From contig JASSKH010000016.1 of assembly GCA_031763025.1 (NCBI GenBank), positions 6,494,054 to 6,558,053 of the forward strand: DNA of 64,000 nt. Reading direction: 5' to 3'. A program made the translations under genes and the position numbers. Each line of letters opens with the position of its first letter. The first letter of the stretch is position 1. Shown here piece after piece: positions 59,275 to 64,000 of the stretch. Source of the stretch: Macrocystis pyrifera. Taxonomy: Eukaryota > Sar > Phaeophyceae > Laminariales > Laminariaceae. The notes under the pieces are model-generated. The model saw only the letters and a list, made by a program, of their open reading frames with translations, was not told where the DNA came from and searched no databases.

Positions 59275-59512
59275 AGTCTCGCCAGTGAGAAATATTTTTG
59301 GGTCAAAAGTGCTGCCCCAACACATGCCATAGCACAGCTCGAACAACGGCAGGATAGGATCTAGAATGATCTGAATGATTTGCAGTAGATCGTGATCTAT
59401 CTGTCCGCCCGTGAGAAATGCTTGGGCTCGAAAGCGGAAACCTTAGTACCTGCCGTAGCACGGCTCAAAAAACGGCAGGTAGGCATCTAGATGATAGATC
59501 ATGATTATGCGT
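59275..59512 (+). repeat. ~170-bp tandem repeat with hairpin, 59.4-kb array
   Basis: Same family as 40,650-40,985: CCAGTGAGAAAT, CATGCCATAGCACAGCTCGA, ACGGCAGGATAGGATCTAG, TCGTGATCTATCTGTCCG, then a second unit with CCTGCCGTAGCACGGCTC. Confidence 0.85.
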
Positions 59513-59519
59513 CCGACAC

Positions 59520-61260
59520 CCTGTAGGCGCCGCGGAGATTCCTCACGCCCCTCAACATGCGATAAACGAAGACCGAATGGGATAGACACTCTCCCAAAAC
59601 CATCGGACGAGGTTCGTACTGGGCAGACTCTCCTCTAGGTGCGGCGAACTAGGCCTGAATTGAGCACACGCTCCCCCAGATGAGGCGAACGAGGCCCGGC
59701 TTAGACAGCTCTCTTCTGGTATTTCCGTCTCCCCCCCAAGTGTGCCAGAGAGGTTGCTATACGTGGGTCCCAAACGTATTATAGTGGTACTAGTAGTCGT
59801 AGTTGTTGCAGTAGTAGTGGTAGTTTGGGCGTCGCGTGCTGGCAACACGACCACGTCAGGTCGACTCTGAGGAACCTTAACCTTCCTGCCCAGCGTTTAT
59901 AGCCCCATCCTGCCCCTCCAACGTTGGGGGGCGATGACGCCCGCCATGGCTTCTTCCGACAGCCTCTGTTCGTGGCGGGGATCCCTCACGCTCGAAGACC
60001 TAGATGCGGCGGACGAGATTCAAGTTGGGTAGCTCCCTCCTGTTTCCCCCCCCTGAATGCGCTGCGGACGATATCCACCATGGCTTCTTCCTTCCGAAGC
60101 TCCGTATCGTCGCGGAGACCCCTCACGTCCTCCCAGATGCGACAGTTGGGGTCTGGATGGGACAGACGCTTTCTCAATTGGAGCAGACGAGGTCCGAACT
60201 GGGCAGATGCTCCCCCAAATGGGACGAACGAGGCCCCAATAGGGCAGCTCCCTCATGATATTTCGTGCATTTCCCCCCACGTGTACTGTAAAGGCCGATA
60301 CATGAGTCCCAAACGTACCGTAGTAGTAGTAATATTAATACCTGGTAGTAGTTTTGGCGTTGTGTGCCGGCCACACATTCACATCAGACCGCCCCTGAGA
60401 AACCTTAACCTGTTGTATTCCTTCAGCTTGCGGGGACGGTTACATCCGCCATGCCTTCTTCTGACACCCTGTATGCGTCGCGGAGACCTTTCACGCTCGC
60501 CCGGATGCGGCGGACGAGATCCGGGCGGAAAATCCCCCAGATCCAGCGGACGAGATCCGAACTGGGCAGACGCTTCCCCAGATGCAATGGACAATGTACG
60601 AATTGCGCAAATGTTCCAGCGGATGACGTCTGAATCGGGCAGACGCTCCTCCAGATATGGCGGACGAGATCCGAACTGGGCAGACCCTTCCCTAGATGCA
60701 GATGACATGGTCCGAGTTGAGCAGACGCTTCTGCAGACGAGGTCAGAATTGGGCAGACGCTTCTCATATGCAGCGAACGAGATCCGAACTGGGAAGACCC
60801 TTCCCCAGAGGCGGCGGATTGGACAGACGCGGCGGACAACGTCCGAATGGCGAAGACGCTCCGACGGGTGAGGTCCGAATCGGACAGGCACTTCCTCCAG
60901 ATACGGTGGACAACATCCGAACTGGGCAGACCCTCCCCCAGATAAGTCGGACAAGGTCCGAATAGAGTCGACGCTTCCGCAGAGATAGAGGGGCGCAAGG
61001 AGGTGGTGGCGCTGGAAGTGGCGGCGTAATTGGAGATGGAGAGGTGGCAGACAGTGGTGGGGCTGGAGGTGACCTAGGAGACTAGGCGACGAAAAATACT
61101 GCTAGTTTGGAAGCTATGGTAGAGACACTGGCCGCGCTAGTCCCGATGGTGCAAGCTTTGTCAGAACATACGAAGTCCGAATCGGGCAGACGCTTCCCCA
61201 GAAGCGGCGGACGAGATCCTAAACTGGGCTCCTTCGTGACATTTTCCCTCACGTTGTGCC
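59520..61260. repeat. Compound minisatellite, GGACGAGATCCGAACTGGGC units
   Basis: Dozens of degenerate ~45-bp units (ATCCGAACTGGGCAGACGCT, TTCCCCAGATG(C)) at about 60,130-60,960 and 61,170-61,225, nested inside a longer repeat of about 550 bp whose parts (GTGCCAGAGAGGT, GTCCCAAACGTA, TGAGGAACCTTAACCT, CGCGGAGA(C/T)) recur at 59.55-59.95, 60.05-60.47 and 61.24 kb. Long frames on both strands (for example 59,924-60,871 plus) come from the repeat. Confidence 0.85.
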
Positions 61261-61654
61261 AGAGAGGTCGGCGTAAGCACCTACGGGCTCCGTCGCCGCG
61301 AAGCTTTCCCGACGGCATTTTGACATTCTCCTTGCCTCACATCAGCCGGAGATTTGGTGAAAAGGGACGCGAGTGTTCGTTCTATGTTGGAAGTAATCAC
61401 ACGTCGGACAGACAATCAATTAGATCCTAACCTGTCGTTATGAGCTGTTGTGCAGGATCTGTCTTGTACGACAGATCCAATGCAGGAAACACGTCCAAAC
61501 ATATTTTAAACTGAGTGTAAGCCGTAGCCCGTATGTCATAGTAACTTGGACTTTTGTGGCCTGGTCGCCGAGCCGCCCTGGAGTGTTTCGGCCCTGGATT
61601 TCGACGAGGGTGGGGGGGCTGGGGCATGCACAGGAAATATTCCAAATGAAGCAC

Positions 61655-61940
61655 ACCATGAGCCGGAGACGTAAAGTAAAGTAACTGAAGGCTTTTCAGA
61701 CTATCGCCGGTGATGCAATACCAATTACCTCCCCGGGAAGAACTCCAGGGTTCACCATGTTTGTCTCCCAATAAAGTGCGGGACAACCGTAACGGTCGAA
61801 AAGACGTAATGTAAAAAAACTGAGGGCTGCTCAGACGATCGCCGCGGATACAATACCAATTACCTCCCCGGGAAGAACTCCAGGGTTCACCATGTTTGCC
61901 CCCCGACAAGGTGCGGCGCGAACGCAATGGTTGACAGCTC
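61655..61940. repeat. Two ~128-bp tandem units
   Basis: AATACCAATTACCTCCCCGG and AACTCCAGGGTTCACCATGT occur at about 61,719 and 61,852. On the minus strand both units are open and read GEPWSSSRGGNWYC within a 171-codon frame; differences at other positions include amino-acid changes. It could be coding or a plain repeat. Confidence 0.7.
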
Positions 61941-62059
61941 AATACCGGCTACGTGCAGCAAGAACAAGACATGCAAGGAAAGTAACTACCGGTACGTACG
62001 AGTTAACCCACTGTATGTAAGGATTTTAATTTTTTGTTGTCGTTTTAGTTCGCTAATCG

Positions 62060-62130
62060 ATAATGTCTAGAGCACGAACTTCAACGTTGATCACTCTTAA
62101 ACATCCGCAAAGCAGAAGAACAAAGCCCCA
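62060..62130 (-). repeat. Dispersed repeat family R4, inverted member
   Basis: On the minus strand it reads TTCTTCTGCTTTGCGGATGT, then GAGTGATCAACGTTGAAGTT. Confidence 0.7.
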
Positions 62131-62522
62131 GGGAAACGAAGTAAGGAAGCCTACTGAGTATTGTAAGTTGCAGTCTACAGCAGTACAATAGTAGCTTGCT
62201 CGTTGTCTTCACATACATAAAAACGTTATTTCTACTCAACATCCGGCAAACCTAGACAGTTGCTCGCGCTAGTTCTTCATCCTACAGTACAGCGATGTCT
62301 AAGTTCGCCTGTGGCGATACGAGACAGAGATACTACGACGATCGTGCGGAGAATGATGGAAATATTGATGCATCAGCACTCAACTATACATTTGCGTCGC
62401 GGACAAAATATTGCTCCAAAAAGGAAAAGGGGGATTAGCAGGTAGAACGTAATGGTCATGGAGAAAACCATGAAAATTAAGAGATATAGTCAACGCCCCC
62501 CTCTTCCCAAGTACATCACCTA

Positions 62523-62645
62523 TTACGGGGGGCCATAGTATTGTAATCAGAACCCACGATGGACCCGAAATTCCACGTATCCCCCCTCGCTGTAAGTTTA
62601 CAAACCACAATCGGTTCTGATTTCTACGTTTCCCCAAAATAGTAC
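62523..62645. mobile_element. MITE remnant or variant
   Basis: TTACGGGGGGCCATAGTA at the left leads into AATCAGAACC, and a complementary GGTTCTGATTTC arm lies near 62,612-62,623. The outer right arm is missing. Its AATCAG arm recalls the variant at 31.9 kb. Confidence 0.45.
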
Positions 62646-63809
62646 CAGAACTGGTGCTCTTGGCGGAGTTTGAGCTCACGTTTTCAGGTTCAAAATCTAA
62701 CCCTTCATTGTTCAAGTTATGTTCAAACTACCCTCATATAAAGTTTGTTAGGCTGATATAATAGGTGCTTATAGGTCTAAGTGGGAGAAATGGAAGACGG
62801 CTTGGCGAAAACGATAGTGCTGGTCCTTTTTAGGACGCATGTTAAGCCTTATATTACTGCCATCCCGTTTTAGGAATAAACTACTTAGGATTTGAGTGTC
62901 CCAAAACGGGACTGCAGTCCTCAAAGGGTTGAGACAGGGGTGCACCTACAGTAATTATTTGGAGACTCATCACGTGAGGAAGATCTCTAAAATACCCTCA
63001 CCCAAAAAACTTTGTTGTTTTGAGAAAAAACGATAGTGCAAACCCGATTAACTAACTAATCACCCAATTCACCTTACATACGTATATATATAGGTTTTAC
63101 AGCGAAAAAACACTGTAACTCACGCAAATAAATACTTGTTCATCCCATGATTATAGATTGGGGCTTCGCTCTGCCTGGTCGATAAAGAACAGTTGTATGT
63201 TCACGTTAGAGGGCAAACGGTTCGTCTATGTCCGACCAGATTGGTAGTTGAGCTCGTCAGTCAGAAATGCTTGCTTTCGCCCAAAGGTGCGGTTCCAGCC
63301 CCCTCTCTACTTTTAGAGATCGCTGACTAATTATTAATACCTACTGATGTTAACCTAGAGAAAAAAAATCCGTGTGTTTCTTGCCCCCGAGTTCCCGAAA
63401 TCCCGAGATCCCTTTATTATGCACCCACGACAGTTTTCTGTCCCAGCGCGTTCCAGCCATCGCCTTCGCTACTTGCTTGTACAACAGTAGCTACTGGCAC
63501 CAATAGTTAGGGTGATGTATATGCCTTGGTCGGCTTCACACCTTTCTCTCTACTACCCGAGGACCCCGGTACTCATACCTGATATCTGGTACATGTTAAA
63601 GTATTAGTCTGTTAGGCTGCTGGGAAAATGTTAACCAATCATGCACTAAAAGCAAACCTCATGGCACTCTCCCCCCCTATAACGGAGGGCTAGTCAGGTC
63701 CAGATCGGATATACGGGTCGAGGTGCCACCAGCACGCGATTCCTATTTGTGGAGACCCAGAGAGAACATTTTTCAGGTTCGACGTGGGGAAGTTTAACTT
63801 TTTCCTTAA

Positions 63810-63895
63810 AAAGTCATCTTGTGGAGGGTGATGAGATTCAAACTCGAGACCCAAAACCGTGTCCTGCCGACGGCGCCATATGTTATGGCAATAGT
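63810..63895 (-). repeat. tRNA-derived sequence related to the 50-kb units
   Basis: On the minus strand, TGGCGCCGTCGGCAGGACACGG-type sequence followed by GGGTCTCGAGTTTGAATCTC (B-box-like) and, after the 3' end, a CTTTTTAAGG T-run. It shares the GTCGGCAGGACAC core with the tandem units at 49.9-50.3 kb. Confidence 0.6.
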
Positions 63896-64000
63896 CTGAT
63901 GGGCTACTGGTAAATGTTTAACTAATCACCTACCCAATCCAAGCCTTATAGCATACACTGGTACGAAGCATCAAGTACAGGTATCGATACAGGTGTCTGG

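Larger units (their letters stand above)
61941..64000. other. No confident gene to window end
   Basis: Contains an R4 member, a MITE remnant (62,523), a tRNA-like sequence (63,810) and a diverged direct repeat GTCTGTTAGGCTGCTGG / GTCTGATGGGCTACTGG at 63,608 and 63,894, about 285 bp apart and flanking the tRNA-like sequence. Confidence 0.5.

Noticed and set aside
40650-59512. Hairpin repeats as a CRISPR array or integron attC sites
   Set aside because: Units are full-length tandem repeats with no distinct spacers, no cas or integrase gene, and the window is clearly eukaryotic.
59924-60871. 315-codon + frame with RTRSELGRR repeats
   Set aside because: Frames are open on both strands through the same minisatellite, as expected for a repeat whose unit lacks stops; no evidence favours one.

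Overview
The window is repeat-rich eukaryotic nuclear DNA. The coding signal comes as short exons with GT-AG introns and matching codon phases, and most of the sequence is non-coding. Long introns (about 160-1,900 bp), triplet and hexamer microsatellites, palindromic MITE-like elements and tRNA-derived repeats would suit a large-genome protist or a macroalga such as a brown alga. That placement is a loose inference; no marker gene here fixes the taxon.

1-26 kb: a diverged segmental duplication. Copy A (1 to about 11,375; its left edge lies outside the window) matches copy B (about 14,672-26,050) along its whole length. Each copy carries the same + strand multi-exon gene for a protein of unknown family: an acidic, Ser-rich N-terminal part, a middle domain, a block of about four to five hydrophobic segments, and two possible C-termini (a short basic tail, or a Pro-rich tail from an exon 870 bp downstream). 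Comparing the copies helps define the exons: indels fall in introns and are absent from exons, with one exception. Copy A has a 2-bp insertion in the exon just before the membrane block, which leads to a stop. Copy B is open throughout, so B is probably the working gene and A a decaying one. The spacer (11.4-14.67 kb) holds a small three-exon gene with a tandemly duplicated exon, a possible minus-strand two-exon gene, and a possible first exon for copy B.

26-29 kb: a compact minus-strand gene for a single-domain SCP2 sterol/lipid carrier (three exons, 155 aa) ending in a peroxisomal PTS1-type tripeptide (ARL). Its second intron is filled with a G/C-rich minisatellite. This is the only gene whose family I recognise.

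29-64 kb: no confident gene. The region is built from repeats: about ten copies of a ~100-bp palindromic MITE-like family (TA-flanked, termini CGGGGG...CCCCCG), tRNA-derived repeats (three in tandem at 49.9-50.5 kb), a 1.16-kb (AGT)n tract, an ACCCG minisatellite block, CTCAAT-type hexamer arrays, a hairpin-bearing ~170-bp repeat seen at 40.7 and 59.3 kb, a 45-bp minisatellite at 59.5-61.2 kb, and several dispersed unnamed repeats present as inverted pairs. Many open frames here are by-products of these repeats. No rRNA gene, CRISPR array, prokaryote-style operon or recognisable defence system was seen.
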